Positions 10,316 through 19,342 of a DNA stretch of 63,540 nt are shown one piece after another (within the stretch, counting starts at the first letter, position 1; the number at the start of each line of letters is the position of its first letter). The stretch is taken from assembly GCA_003281645.1 (NCBI GenBank), contig QCBJ01000008.1:1-63540 (forward strand), given 5' to 3'. Under the pieces are notes generated by a model, which saw only the letters and a list, made by a program, of their open reading frames with translations, did no database searches and had not been told where the DNA came from. The translations under genes were made by a program, and so were the position numbers. This DNA comes from Prochlorococcus sp. AG-347-G20 (GTDB lineage Bacteria; Cyanobacteriota; Cyanobacteriia; PCC-6307; Cyanobiaceae).

Positions 10316-11593
10316 TTAAGCAGTTTTTAAAACATTTGATCCAAAATATGGAACTAGAGCATCTGGAATTTTTACGCTCCCATCTTTTTGTTGGCCATTC
10401 TCAAGAATAGCAGCCATAGTTCTTCCAATTGCAAGCCCACTACCATTTAAGGTGTGCAGATATGTATTTTTTTTATCAATTTTTGCTCTTATTGATGATC
10501 TTCGGGCTTGAAAGTCTAAACAGTTGCTACAACTTGAAATTTCCCTATAACATTTACTACTTGGTAGCCAGACTTCAAGATCAAAAGTTCTGCTTGAAGA
10601 AAATCCTAAGTCTCCAGTACAAATATCAACTAATCTGTAAGGTAGATTGAGCTTTTTTAAAATACTTTCTGCATCTGAAGTGATTTTTTTATGAGCTTCA
10701 ATAGATTTACTTGGGTCACAAAACCAATATAGTTCAACTTTATTAAATTGATGAAGTCTTATTAAACCTTTGGTATCCCTTCCATAACTTCCAGCTTCTC
10801 TCCTAAAACATGGGCTGTATGCAACATACTTAAGGGGTAATTGCTTGGAATTAATAATATCATTTCTATGAAAAGCAGTTAGTGGAACTTCAGCAGTGGG
10901 AGAAAGCCACAGGTCGTCATTAGAACACTTAAAACTTTCATTTGAAAATTTAGGTAATTGACCAGATCCGGTAAGACTTTCTGAATTCACTAAAGCTGGA
11001 GGCATTAACTCTAAATATCCATTACTAGTATGCATGTCGAGCATAAAATTAATTAATGCTCTTTCTAATCTGGCCCCATTACCAATAAGTGTAATAAAGC
11101 GACTTTTTGATATTTTAGTTGATTTGACAGAATCAAAAAGATTAAGATTTTCACCTATTTCCCAATGAGATTTTAGATTTTCTGTTACTAAAGGATCTCC
11201 CCAAGTTTTTACTTGGACATTATGACTTTCATCTTTCCCAATAGGAGCATCTTTGCTTGGTAAATTTGGTAAATTACAAATTTCATTATGTATATTTTTA
11301 TCTAAGGTTCTTTTTCTCTCTTCAAATTCTGAAATTTTGGTTCTGTATTCATTTCCTTTTATCTTTAAATTATTTACTTCTGGGGAATCATTGTTTTTAG
11401 ATTTGCTGATTTCTTGACCAATCAGTTTACTTAACTTTTTACTCTCAGATTGGAGACTCGATATTTCTATATCAATTTCTTTTTTTTGAAGAGTTAATTC
11501 TTGTATTTGAGAAATATTAAAAACTTTTCCTCTTAGGGATAAACTTTCTTCAACTAAAGTCGGATTTTCTCTTATTAATTTTTGATCTAACAC
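10316..11593 (-). CDS. serS: seryl-tRNA synthetase
   Basis: 425 residues. An N-terminal tRNA-binding coiled coil (about residues 25-110, rich in K, E and S) is followed by a class II catalytic core with motif 2 ([14 protein letters not shown]) and motif 3 ([16 protein letters not shown]). It charges serine onto tRNA-Ser species, one of which is encoded further along in this window. Confidence 0.97.
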   Translation of the reverse strand: MLDQKLIRENPTLVEESLSLRGKVFNISQIQELTLQKKEIDIEISSLQSESKKLSKLIGQEISKSKNNDSPEVNNLKIKGNEYRTKISEFEERKRTLDKNIHNEICNLPNLPSKDAPIGKDESHNVQVKTWGDPLVTENLKSHWEIGENLNLFDSVKSTKISKSRFITLIGNGARLERALINFMLDMHTSNGYLELMPPALVNSESLTGSGQLPKFSNESFKCSNDDLWLSPTAEVPLTAFHRNDIINSKQLPLKYVAYSPCFRREAGSYGRDTKGLIRLHQFNKVELYWFCDPSKSIEAHKKITSDAESILKKLNLPYRLVDICTGDLGFSSSRTFDLEVWLPSSKCYREISSCSNCLDFQARRSSIRAKIDKKNTYLHTLNGSGLAIGRTMAAILENGQQKDGSVKIPDALVPYFGSNVLKTA

Positions 11594-11715
11594 TATTTTT
11601 TTTTATACCTTAATTAAAATAGTTAATCTAAATTCAATATTAGGGATTTTTGACTAAAAATTAACTAAATTAATGATTCCTAACTTACGGAGTATTTTAG
11701 ATAAAACTCACTAGC

Positions 11716-13185
11716 TTATGATGCAGATCGAGCCCGCCCTGTAGTGGACCATTCTTTTAGAAAATTAATTTGCTCCTTAGCTGTTCTAGATAAGGGAACT
11801 AATTCAGAAACTGCCTTTATTAAATCTTTCTCCGTAAGCTCTCTATTTTCCGAGAATGAAATGTGCATCCCTTCTATTACTGCTTGTTCAAGTTCTGCAC
11901 CTGAGAATCCATCTGTTCTATCGATGATGGTGGAAAGAGGAAACCTGTAACTTGGTCTTCTTTTTTTTAAATGCAAATCTAGAATACTTAATCTTTCTTC
12001 AGAATTCGGTAAATCAAGAAAAAATATCTCATCAAATCTACCTTTTCTTAATAATTCAGCAGGAAGCTTATCTATAGCATTAGCGGTAGCTATAACAAAT
12101 ACGGCAGATTCTTTTTCAGCCATCCAAGTAAGCAAACTTGCCAAAACTCTTTGACTTGTTCCTCCATCACTTCTAGCATCGCCACCAAAACCCTTGTCAA
12201 TTTCATCGATCCAAAGGATACAAGGAGACATTGCCTCAGCTCTTAATATTGCTTCTCTTGTTCTTGCCTCGCTTGAACCAACAAGGCTAGAAAAAAGTCT
12301 TCCAACATCTAGCTTTAGCAGAGGCATCGACCAACTCTTAGAAATTGATTTTGCGGTTAGCGATTTCCCTGTTCCTTGCGCTCCAACGAGTAAGACTCCC
12401 TTGGGAATAGGTAATCCATAGTCTTTAGCTTCTTTAGAAAAGGCCCTGTATCTTTGATTAAGCCAAACTTTTAAAACATTTAAACCACCAATATCATCTT
12501 GACTTGATTTAGCTTCGAAAAATTCTAAAATTTCACTTCTTGCGATTACTTGTTTTTTCTCTTCAAGAATATCTTTAATATCTTCTTTACTTATTTTTCC
12601 TCTTTGAGCGAGTGCCTTTGCAGTGACTTGCTTTACTTTTATTTCTGTAAGTCCACTTGAAGCTATAGAAAGTTCGTTTAAGTCTTGTTCCTCTAAGTTT
12701 GAATTGGTATTGATAGCGATTTGTTTTATTAGATTTTTCAATTCTCTTTGATCGGGTAAAGGTAAATTTACAATTGCCATTAATTCATCCAACTCTTCTG
12801 ATGATGGAAATAAATGAGAACTAATAATTAAATTATGACTTGTTTTTTTAAGGGCTGAGGATAGTTCTTTAATAGTTCTATTGATAGATGGATCATCATA
12901 AAATTTATGAAAATCTTTAACTAATAAAACTGTTGAAACTTCAGAATTTAGTTCTTTAAGCCAATTAAGTACTCCTAACGGATTGTTAGGAAATTTACCT
13001 TCTTCATTTATTAATCCTTTTATCCCGCTAACACAATCCCAGGAAACGAATCTTTTTATATTAAGTCTTTCACAAGATAAATTAACTAATTTTTCTAATC
13101 TTTCCTCTTCTTTAGTCCTGATCCAAATTAATGAGGTTCTTGATTTTATGAGTAATTCTAAATTTCTACACCAAGAATTCATCAT
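11716..13185 (-). CDS. ycf46: AAA ATPase, Ycf46-like
   Basis: 489 residues. The N-terminal half is a degenerate AAA-like region; the C-terminal half has Walker A (GAQGTGKS), Walker B (ILWIDEID), sensor region (FVIATANAIDKLP) and arginine finger (LLRKGRFDEIF). This architecture matches cyanobacterial/plastid Ycf46, which has been linked to inorganic carbon and photosynthesis regulation in cyanobacteria, although its biochemical role is not settled. It lies 12 bases downstream of yidC. Confidence 0.88.
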   Translation of the reverse strand: MMNSWCRNLELLIKSRTSLIWIRTKEEERLEKLVNLSCERLNIKRFVSWDCVSGIKGLINEEGKFPNNPLGVLNWLKELNSEVSTVLLVKDFHKFYDDPSINRTIKELSSALKKTSHNLIISSHLFPSSEELDELMAIVNLPLPDQRELKNLIKQIAINTNSNLEEQDLNELSIASSGLTEIKVKQVTAKALAQRGKISKEDIKDILEEKKQVIARSEILEFFEAKSSQDDIGGLNVLKVWLNQRYRAFSKEAKDYGLPIPKGVLLVGAQGTGKSLTAKSISKSWSMPLLKLDVGRLFSSLVGSSEARTREAILRAEAMSPCILWIDEIDKGFGGDARSDGGTSQRVLASLLTWMAEKESAVFVIATANAIDKLPAELLRKGRFDEIFFLDLPNSEERLSILDLHLKKRRPSYRFPLSTIIDRTDGFSGAELEQAVIEGMHISFSENRELTEKDLIKAVSELVPLSRTAKEQINFLKEWSTTGRARSAS

Positions 13186-13197
13186 TTAAGATTAAGA

Positions 13198-14340
13198 CTA
13201 TTTTTTACTGTTAGGTTCGAAAGGTAATCTTTTATCTGAAATAGTTGAAGCAGAAGTGGTTATTACTTCATTTTTTGCCAATAATTGTTGATCCAAAATT
13301 TTCTGTAAATTCTCAGGAAGTGCTTCTTTATTAAGCAGAAAAGTCTGAAATGCCTGGAAAATATTAGCAACAACCATGTATAGCAAAACTCCAGCTGGTA
13401 GTGGGAAAAACAAGAACATTCCAGTTATCATAACTGGTGTAATTTTATTTGCAGTTGATTGCTGTGGATTCGCAGGCATCCCCTGACTTGATAAAACTTG
13501 AGAGAGAAGTAAGGTTAATCCAAAGGCGCCAACTAATGCAGCAATATCCCAATTAATTGCTCCATCTACATAAAAACCAACTTGACCAAGAGCTTTAATA
13601 AATAAAAAACCACTTTTAGCAGCTAGACCAGGGATTTTCGCCTCGATTGTTGCATCACCAGGTTTAATTGCTGTTACTGTACCGTCTTGGGAAACTTTAA
13701 GATTTTCGGATCCTTTAGAAACCTTCCAAGTGGGGAGGAATTTAGATCCGTTGTCGTATTTAGATAAAACTTCAGAGTAGCTATTGCCATTTGTTGTTTG
13801 TAAATTTACTTTTATGGATTCTTCTGTTCCTAGTTTTGTACCACTAGAGATGGTTGCTACTACAGGAAAATGTGATTTTTCTGTAATGAATATAGAGTGT
13901 CTTGGCGATTTGTAAGGTTTTGGATCAAGGGCTGCTACTTGATCCTGTGGAACGACTTTGAGATTTATATTATAGGGGACATCAGCGAATGGAGATCCTC
14001 TTAGGGTAGCAAACAATGCAAATAGCACGGGCATTTGGACAATCAAGGGAAGGCAACCTGCCAGGGGACTGCCAAATTCATTCATTAATTTTCCAAGTTC
14101 TTCTTGCTGTTTCTTTGGATCACCTGAAAACTTAGATTTTATTTCTGCTTGCCTTTTTTGCATTACTGGTTGGGCAATCTTCATCCTTCTTGCGCTTCTA
14201 ATGGAACCAGCGCTTAGAGGAAAAAGTGCAATTCTAATTACGACTGTCAATGCAACAATCGCTAAACCATAACTCGGGACTAAACCGTAGAAAAAATCTA
14301 GAATCGGGATAAGTAGTTTTTCAGAAATGAACCCTATCAC
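13198..14340 (-). CDS. yidC: YidC/Oxa1 membrane protein insertase with an Ig-like insertion
   Basis: 380 residues. Conserved YidC elements are present: [20 protein letters not shown], the cytosolic coiled segment, and [16 protein letters not shown]. Between the second and third core helices (about residues 150-240) is a non-membrane stretch with the pattern [18 protein letters not shown] then [18 protein letters not shown], which resembles a bacterial Ig-like group 2 (BIG2) domain. It inserts thylakoid and plasma membrane proteins. Genes rpmH, rnpA and yidC are classically linked. Confidence 0.93.
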   Translation of the reverse strand: MIGFISEKLLIPILDFFYGLVPSYGLAIVALTVVIRIALFPLSAGSIRSARRMKIAQPVMQKRQAEIKSKFSGDPKKQQEELGKLMNEFGSPLAGCLPLIVQMPVLFALFATLRGSPFADVPYNINLKVVPQDQVAALDPKPYKSPRHSIFITEKSHFPVVATISSGTKLGTEESIKVNLQTTNGNSYSEVLSKYDNGSKFLPTWKVSKGSENLKVSQDGTVTAIKPGDATIEAKIPGLAAKSGFLFIKALGQVGFYVDGAINWDIAALVGAFGLTLLLSQVLSSQGMPANPQQSTANKITPVMITGMFLFFPLPAGVLLYMVVANIFQAFQTFLLNKEALPENLQKILDQQLLAKNEVITTSASTISDKRLPFEPNSKK

Positions 14341-14412
14341 GATATTAAAAAGAGTGTAATTTTACTAGACATTTTATTTTACAGGAAAAAAAGGTTTTTG
14401 TAATTAATTTAT

Positions 14413-14826
14413 TTAGGATTTAGTAGCAAATCCCTCTACCTCGTTGAGATTTGGGATTTGTGATCTTTTATTTATATTTTCTTCAATAAATTTTTGCTTT
14501 TCTCTGAATAAAGGTAATGATTTCATTTCAACCTTTGATCCATCGTTAAGAATAAGAACCATATCACCATATGAACCGAATCCTCTTGGGATAGATCTGA
14601 TTTCTTGAATGTTACTTAATGAGACTTGTGTTTTGTTTTTACCAAACCAGCCACCATCTATTGTAATTTTTTTGTTTGTAATTTTATATCTCAACCACAA
14701 TGCTCTAGCGATTGCGGCAAAGGTAAATGGCAAACCAAGTATAGTTATTCCAGCTAGTAGATTTATTATTAAATCACTTTTAGCAGGACCACCTTCATAA
14801 AAGGTTTCTTCATTCATGTTTATCAT
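14413..14826 (-). CDS. PH-domain membrane protein (bPH_2/DUF304)
   Basis: 137 residues. A membrane hairpin (NLLAGITILGLPFTFAAIARALW) is followed by a bacterial pleckstrin-homology-like domain with the characteristic TNKKITIDGGWFGKNKTQV and LSNIQEIRSIPRGFG strands. The start codon overlaps the rnpA stop by 4 bases, indicating translational coupling. Position between rnpA and yidC is typical for marine picocyanobacteria. Precise role unknown. Confidence 0.8.
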   Translation of the reverse strand: MINMNEETFYEGGPAKSDLIINLLAGITILGLPFTFAAIARALWLRYKITNKKITIDGGWFGKNKTQVSLSNIQEIRSIPRGFGSYGDMVLILNDGSKVEMKSLPLFREKQKFIEENINKRSQIPNLNEVEGFATKS

Positions 14827-15209
14827 TTGATTAGACGAGATTTGAACATTAAGTTTTGAAATTCCTCCAAAAGTCTGTTTTTATCATTGCAGAAATCCCC
14901 AAATTTAAGGTTAACAAGTAACCAATAAGGTTTGTGGTTATTAATTTTTTGAATGTTTGTTAATAACCACTCTTGCAGAATTCTTCTTAATTTATTTCTT
15001 TCTACAGCTTTTTTTGAAACTTTTTTGCTAATAGCAATAGCCACCCTAAAATTGTTTGAGACATTTATTGATTTATGGGTTAAAAGTATTGCTGGATTTG
15101 ATCTTGCAACTTTAAATGTCATTAATTTACCGTGATATGTTGTGGAATTTTTATGAATATAATTAAAAGTCCTGTGGCCTTTTAAACGCATATTCTTAGG
15201 TAACGCCAT
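14823..15209 (-). CDS. rnpA: ribonuclease P protein component
   Basis: 128 residues. The N-terminal MALPKNMRLKGHRTFNYI and the RNR-type signature (SKKVSKKAVERNKLRRILQE) identify the protein subunit that assists RNase P RNA in maturing tRNA 5' ends. It follows rpmH by 12 bases and overlaps the next gene by 4. Confidence 0.95.
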   Translation of the reverse strand: MALPKNMRLKGHRTFNYIHKNSTTYHGKLMTFKVARSNPAILLTHKSINVSNNFRVAIAISKKVSKKAVERNKLRRILQEWLLTNIQKINNHKPYWLLVNLKFGDFCNDKNRLLEEFQNLMFKSRLIK

Positions 15210-15221
15210 TTAAATTTGAAG

Positions 15222-15359
15222 TTATACAGCTATTCTTTCTCTACCTTTTTGTCTCCTGCTTTTAATAACTCTTCTACCTGTATGTGAACGCATTCTTACT
15301 CTAAAACCAGATACACGTTTTCTTTTTCTTGAAGTTCCGCCAAAAGTTCTTTTAGTCAT
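15222..15359 (-). CDS. rpmH: 50S ribosomal protein L34
   Basis: 45 residues read directly from the minus strand: [18 protein letters not shown] at the N-terminus, then a basic core with [20 protein letters not shown] and the C-terminus RIAV. This is the canonical L34 pattern. First gene of the rpmH-rnpA cluster. Confidence 0.97.
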
Positions 15360-15389
15360 TTGATTAATTAACCATATTTAATTTATCAT

Positions 15390-15968
15390 TTAATCGATCA
15401 CAATAGTCCAGCTTCCTAAATAATTTAAAAATGATTTTCCTTTAGGTTGCCCATATGAATGAAATTGATATAAACCTGATTTTTTTGGATTAAAGATTTT
15501 AAAGACAATTGCATAACTGTCTTTGTTAGAGGGGATTGGGCTGTAGGGGTAAATATCTAGTGAACTTAAGCCTGATTCATCAGTCTTGATTTCGAAATCA
15601 GCAGGAATGTCTTCTAAACATTTAGTTCTACCCTCAAAACCTCCTATTTTTACTTTGCAAAAACTAATTTTTTCATTATTTAGAGTGGAATCAAAGGTCT
15701 TAGGAATTGCTAGATTGATTTTTAAGAGATCAGTTCTTCTATCAGATGGCCTCAAGAAAAAATAAATTTTATTTCTAAATCTCCTTTTATTTTCTTTTTG
15801 ATACCACCTTAATCTTCTATAACTATCGTCTTGATTCCACTGGAATTCCAAACCTGCTTTAGCATCTTGGATATTATTAAAAAAAGGAGTTAAAACTAAA
15901 ATTGTAGGGATTATAAAAAATCTTAAAATTTTTAGATTTAAAGTATGTTTCTTTGTGATTTTTAACAT
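15390..15968 (-). CDS. exported DUF2808-family protein
   Basis: 192 residues. A basic N-terminus and hydrophobic stretch (FFIIPTILVLTPFF) followed by DAKAG resembles a Sec signal peptide with cleavage after AKA. The mature part matches the cyanobacterial DUF2808 pattern: LEFQWN near the start, RFYFFLRPSDRRTDLLK-like region, CLEDIPADFE, and YPYSPIPSNKDSYAIVFKIF. Biochemical function unknown; likely periplasmic or outer-membrane associated. Confidence 0.8.
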   Translation of the reverse strand: MLKITKKHTLNLKILRFFIIPTILVLTPFFNNIQDAKAGLEFQWNQDDSYRRLRWYQKENKRRFRNKIYFFLRPSDRRTDLLKINLAIPKTFDSTLNNEKISFCKVKIGGFEGRTKCLEDIPADFEIKTDESGLSSLDIYPYSPIPSNKDSYAIVFKIFNPKKSGLYQFHSYGQPKGKSFLNYLGSWTIVID

Positions 15969-16037
15969 TAAGGGAATGGAATTTAAAGGTTGAGTTAGTG
16001 CTATTCAAATTTATAGCAGAAAATAATTTCACTAAGG

Positions 16038-16421
16038 TTAACACCTATCTGTCCTTAATTTCGCAGCGCCTTTTAAATAAGGGTGCTTTATTGAACAATT
16101 TGGGGGCAATAAAACTTGAGCCATTATTCTTATACAAAAATCAACATCATTAGATACGTGCATTTGTTGGCAGTCTAAAAAGGCAACTGAATCAAGTCCA
16201 TTAAATTTCCTTGCAATTGAAGCGGGGAAACAAGCATTTAAATCTTTTGTCGCTGTGAATGTAATGGATAGTATGTTCGTTTTTATTAGATTGTTTCGTG
16301 AAATTAATTCATCAATTAATTCCACTACGGCAACTTCTATTTCCCTAACAGAATTTCCAGATGCTGTTGTAGCACCACGAATAAATGAAATTTTATAATC
16401 AACTTTCATTTTTTCATACAT
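16038..16421 (-). CDS. aroH: monofunctional chorismate mutase, AroH type
   Basis: 127 residues. SFIRGATTASGNSVREIEVA, a middle segment NILSITFTATKDLNACFPA and CIRIMAQV near residue 105 carry the arginines that hold chorismate in the trimeric AroH fold. It converts chorismate to prephenate for Phe and Tyr synthesis. A downstream in-frame ATG (residue 5, MKVDYK) could be the real start. It lies 6 bases after sppA. Confidence 0.93.
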   Translation of the reverse strand: MYEKMKVDYKISFIRGATTASGNSVREIEVAVVELIDELISRNNLIKTNILSITFTATKDLNACFPASIARKFNGLDSVAFLDCQQMHVSNDVDFCIRIMAQVLLPPNCSIKHPYLKGAAKLRTDRC

Positions 16422-16427
16422 TTCAAT

Positions 16428-17237
16428 TTAAGGTTTGTATAACCAAAGTACTTTATTAGATGAGTCAAACTCAAAAAAGATATTATTGATAATTTTCTCA
16501 ATCATTCTACTCCCGGGAATTAGACCAAGTATTTTCTTCTTCTTCTTCCCAAAAGTTAAGGGCTGGATTTTAGGATCAATATTAACCATTTCTGCAGCTA
16601 GCTCCCTTGCAACAAATTCATCTCCAACCTTATCAACAAGACCAAGTTCGAGTGCTTGTGTTCCAGTGAAAATTCTACCATCAGCAAATTTTCTTACTTC
16701 TTCAACAGGTAAATTCCTTCCTTCAGCAACAGCTTCAGTAAATTGTTTGTAACTTTCATCTATAAGCCCTTGGAGTAGACCTCTTCCTTCCTCAGTTAGA
16801 GGTTTATCTGGAGAAAGGATGTCTTTAAATACACCACTTTTAACAGTCTCAAATTTAATGCCGATTTTATCTAATAATTCAGATAAATTATTTCCTCTTA
16901 TAATCACACCAATCGATCCTGTAATTGTACCTGGATTAGCAACTATTTTGTCAGATGCAACACCAATGTAAACGCCTCCCGATGCTGAGATGTTTCCAAA
17001 ACTAGCAATGACTTTACATCCTTTATCTTTTAGTCTTTTAATAGCAGAGTATATTTCTTGGCTATCCCCAACAGTACCCCCTGGAGAATCAATTCTCACG
17101 ATTAGAGCGGGAAATTCTCTATCCTCAATTTGTTTAAGAGCTTTAAGGACTGAAACTCTTGTTGAACTTGTAATAGGCTCATCAATTACTATACGAGCTA
17201 TTCTTTTTTTTGACTTTCGTCTAAAAGGCCAAATCAT
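16428..17237 (-). CDS. sppA: signal peptide peptidase SppA (short form)
   Basis: 269 residues, the single-domain 36K type. IDSPGGTVGDSQEIYSAI, the nucleophile serine in GNISASGGVYIG and the general-base lysine region GVFKDILSPDKPLTEEG form the Ser-Lys protease core. A basic N-terminus (PFRRKSKKR) without a strong membrane helix suggests a peripheral or short anchor. It cleaves membrane-embedded signal peptides after export. Confidence 0.92.
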   Translation of the reverse strand: MIWPFRRKSKKRIARIVIDEPITSSTRVSVLKALKQIEDREFPALIVRIDSPGGTVGDSQEIYSAIKRLKDKGCKVIASFGNISASGGVYIGVASDKIVANPGTITGSIGVIIRGNNLSELLDKIGIKFETVKSGVFKDILSPDKPLTEEGRGLLQGLIDESYKQFTEAVAEGRNLPVEEVRKFADGRIFTGTQALELGLVDKVGDEFVARELAAEMVNIDPKIQPLTFGKKKKKILGLIPGSRMIEKIINNIFFEFDSSNKVLWLYKP

Positions 17238-17289
17238 TCTTTTAAGGTAAATTCATAAAACTACTTTAAAAAGACTATCAGCAGACCTA

Positions 17290-18231
17290 ATGAATTCAAT
17301 CCTAAATTGGTTTTTAATGATACTCCCTTTTGCACTTTGGGGTACTTCAATGGCGGCAATGACTCCTTTAGTATCTAGTGCTGGGCCAGAGTTTGTTGCT
17401 TCTTTAAGATTACTCCCTGCTGGTATTCTTGTTCTAATAACAACATATTTGTTTAAAAGAGACCTAAAAATTTATAAGTGCGATTTGAAGTGGTTTTTTG
17501 TTTTTACGATCGTAGATGCAACTTTTTTTCAGTTGTTTTTAACTTATGGTATTGAAAAAACTGGAGCAGGTTTAGGTTCTGTCTTAATTGATTCTCAACC
17601 GCTTTTGGTAGCTGTTTTAGCGAGGGCAATTTTTGGGAATTTAATTAATCCAATAGGATGGTTAGGACTACTTTTTGGCCTGGGAGGAATAATATTTTTA
17701 GGAGTTCCACAAGAATTTTTAGGGAATTGGTGGTTGATGTCTGATAAGTCTATAAATGATGTTGTTTTTAACTTTGGAGAACTTTGGATGCTTGCCGCTT
17801 CTCTCGCTATGGCATTAGGAACAATTTTAATTAGATTTACTTGTACTAAAAGTGATCCAGTGGCAGTTACAGGTTGGCATATGGTTTTAGGGAGTTTGCC
17901 CTTAATTATTAAGCACTGCTTAAAATCAAATTTCACAATAATTCCTGATTGGTCAATATTTGATTGGGGACTTATGTCATTTGCAAGTATTTTTGGAGGA
18001 GCGGTAGCGTATGGATTGTTTTTCTACTTTGCTAATAATAAAGAAATAACTGGATTTAGCACTCTTGCATTTTTAACACCTGTATTTGCTCTTCTCAGTG
18101 GAGGTTTTTGGTTAAATGAGAGACTCACTATTGTGCAGTGGATAGGAGTGGTGTTTGTTCTTATCTCAGTATTTTTTGTTAGCCAGAGAAAGAGTTTATG
18201 GGAAAATAAATTTTCTGATACTACTATTTAA
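17290..18231 (+). CDS. EamA/DMT-superfamily transporter
   Basis: 313 residues with about ten hydrophobic helices arranged as two EamA repeats (FALWGTSMAAMTPLV in the first, LWMLAASLAMALGTILI in the second; the last helix ends near FVLISVFFVSQR). Substrate unknown; family members export amino acids, nucleotides or drugs. Start of a plus-strand run of three genes. Confidence 0.85.
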   Translation: MNSILNWFLMILPFALWGTSMAAMTPLVSSAGPEFVASLRLLPAGILVLITTYLFKRDLKIYKCDLKWFFVFTIVDATFFQLFLTYGIEKTGAGLGSVLIDSQPLLVAVLARAIFGNLINPIGWLGLLFGLGGIIFLGVPQEFLGNWWLMSDKSINDVVFNFGELWMLAASLAMALGTILIRFTCTKSDPVAVTGWHMVLGSLPLIIKHCLKSNFTIIPDWSIFDWGLMSFASIFGGAVAYGLFFYFANNKEITGFSTLAFLTPVFALLSGGFWLNERLTIVQWIGVVFVLISVFFVSQRKSLWENKFSDTTI

Positions 18232-18259
18232 TTAGTTTCTTTTTGTAAAAAGTCTAATA

Positions 18260-19336
18260 ATGCGAATAGTTTTGATTAGTACTCCAATAGGGTTCTTAGG
18301 GAGTGGTAAAGGTGGTGGAGTTGAATTAACTTTAAATTCTTTAGTTTCAGGTTTAATTTCTTTAGGTCATTCTGTTGAGGTTATAGCTCCAAAAAATTCT
18401 AAGTTACATAAAAGTAATGTAAAAGCAAAATTACATTTTGTGGAAGGTGAAGATCAAATTAGTTGGCAGCATCAAAATTACAATTCTCCCGTGAGTATCC
18501 CAGACAATTCTCTTTTGGCAGGAATGCTTGAAAAGGGATTAGATATCGCTAAACATGCAGATGTATTGTTAAACATGTCCTATGATTGGTTGCCTATCTG
18601 GATGACCTTAAATTTAGAGATACCCATTGCTCATATTATTAGTATGGGTTCTGAAAGTTCAGTAATTAGCAATTTAATCTCTAAGGTATATGCTAAATAT
18701 CCAAATAATTTTGCTTTTCATTCAAAAATGCAAGCTAATGATTATCCATTCATAAAAAAACCAACAATTATTGGGAATGGGTTTAATTTAAATAATTATA
18801 TTTTTCAAGATTCAGTTAAGGGTCCCTTGGCATGGGTTGGAAGAGTCGCTCCGGAGAAAGGTTTGGAGGATGCAGTTTATGTTGCAAATCAACTTAACGA
18901 AAAATTAAAAGTTTGGGGATTAATAGAAGATGAGAAGTATGCCTCAAAGATAGAAAAATCATTCCCTCAAGGAGCTATAGATTGGATGGGGTTTTTATCT
19001 ACCGATGAATTACAAAAAGAACTTGGTAAATGCAGAGGTTTGCTAAATACCCCGAAATGGAATGAGGCATATGGGAACGTTATTGTTGAAGCTTTAGCCT
19101 GTGGGGTGCCAGTTATAGCTTATAAAAGGGGAGGACCTAGTGAAATTATTCAACATGGCCAAACAGGCTTTCTTGCTGATCCTGATGATAAAAAAAATAT
19201 GCTTTCTTATGTAGAGAGTATTGAAAAAATAAATCGTCAGAAATGTAGAGAATGGGTAGAAAAAAATGCCTCTGCAGATATATTTGCTAACAAGGTTGTG
19301 AACTGGCTTAATAAGGTAATGCATGAATATAAATAA
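18260..19336 (+). CDS. GT4-family glycosyltransferase
   Basis: 358 residues, GT-B fold. The glycine-rich N-terminal loop (FLGSGKGGGVELTLNSLV), the AWVGRVAPEKGLEDA donor-domain strand and the E-x7-E motif (EAYGNVIVEALACG) are present. It resembles the cyanobacterial UDP-glucose:tetrahydrobiopterin glucosyltransferase group in its N-terminus, which would make a pteridine glycoside, but a cell-surface role is also possible. It precedes the ArnT-like gene by 6 bases. Confidence 0.82.
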   Translation: MRIVLISTPIGFLGSGKGGGVELTLNSLVSGLISLGHSVEVIAPKNSKLHKSNVKAKLHFVEGEDQISWQHQNYNSPVSIPDNSLLAGMLEKGLDIAKHADVLLNMSYDWLPIWMTLNLEIPIAHIISMGSESSVISNLISKVYAKYPNNFAFHSKMQANDYPFIKKPTIIGNGFNLNNYIFQDSVKGPLAWVGRVAPEKGLEDAVYVANQLNEKLKVWGLIEDEKYASKIEKSFPQGAIDWMGFLSTDELQKELGKCRGLLNTPKWNEAYGNVIVEALACGVPVIAYKRGGPSEIIQHGQTGFLADPDDKKNMLSYVESIEKINRQKCREWVEKNASADIFANKVVNWLNKVMHEYK

Positions 19337-19342
19337 TATTAA

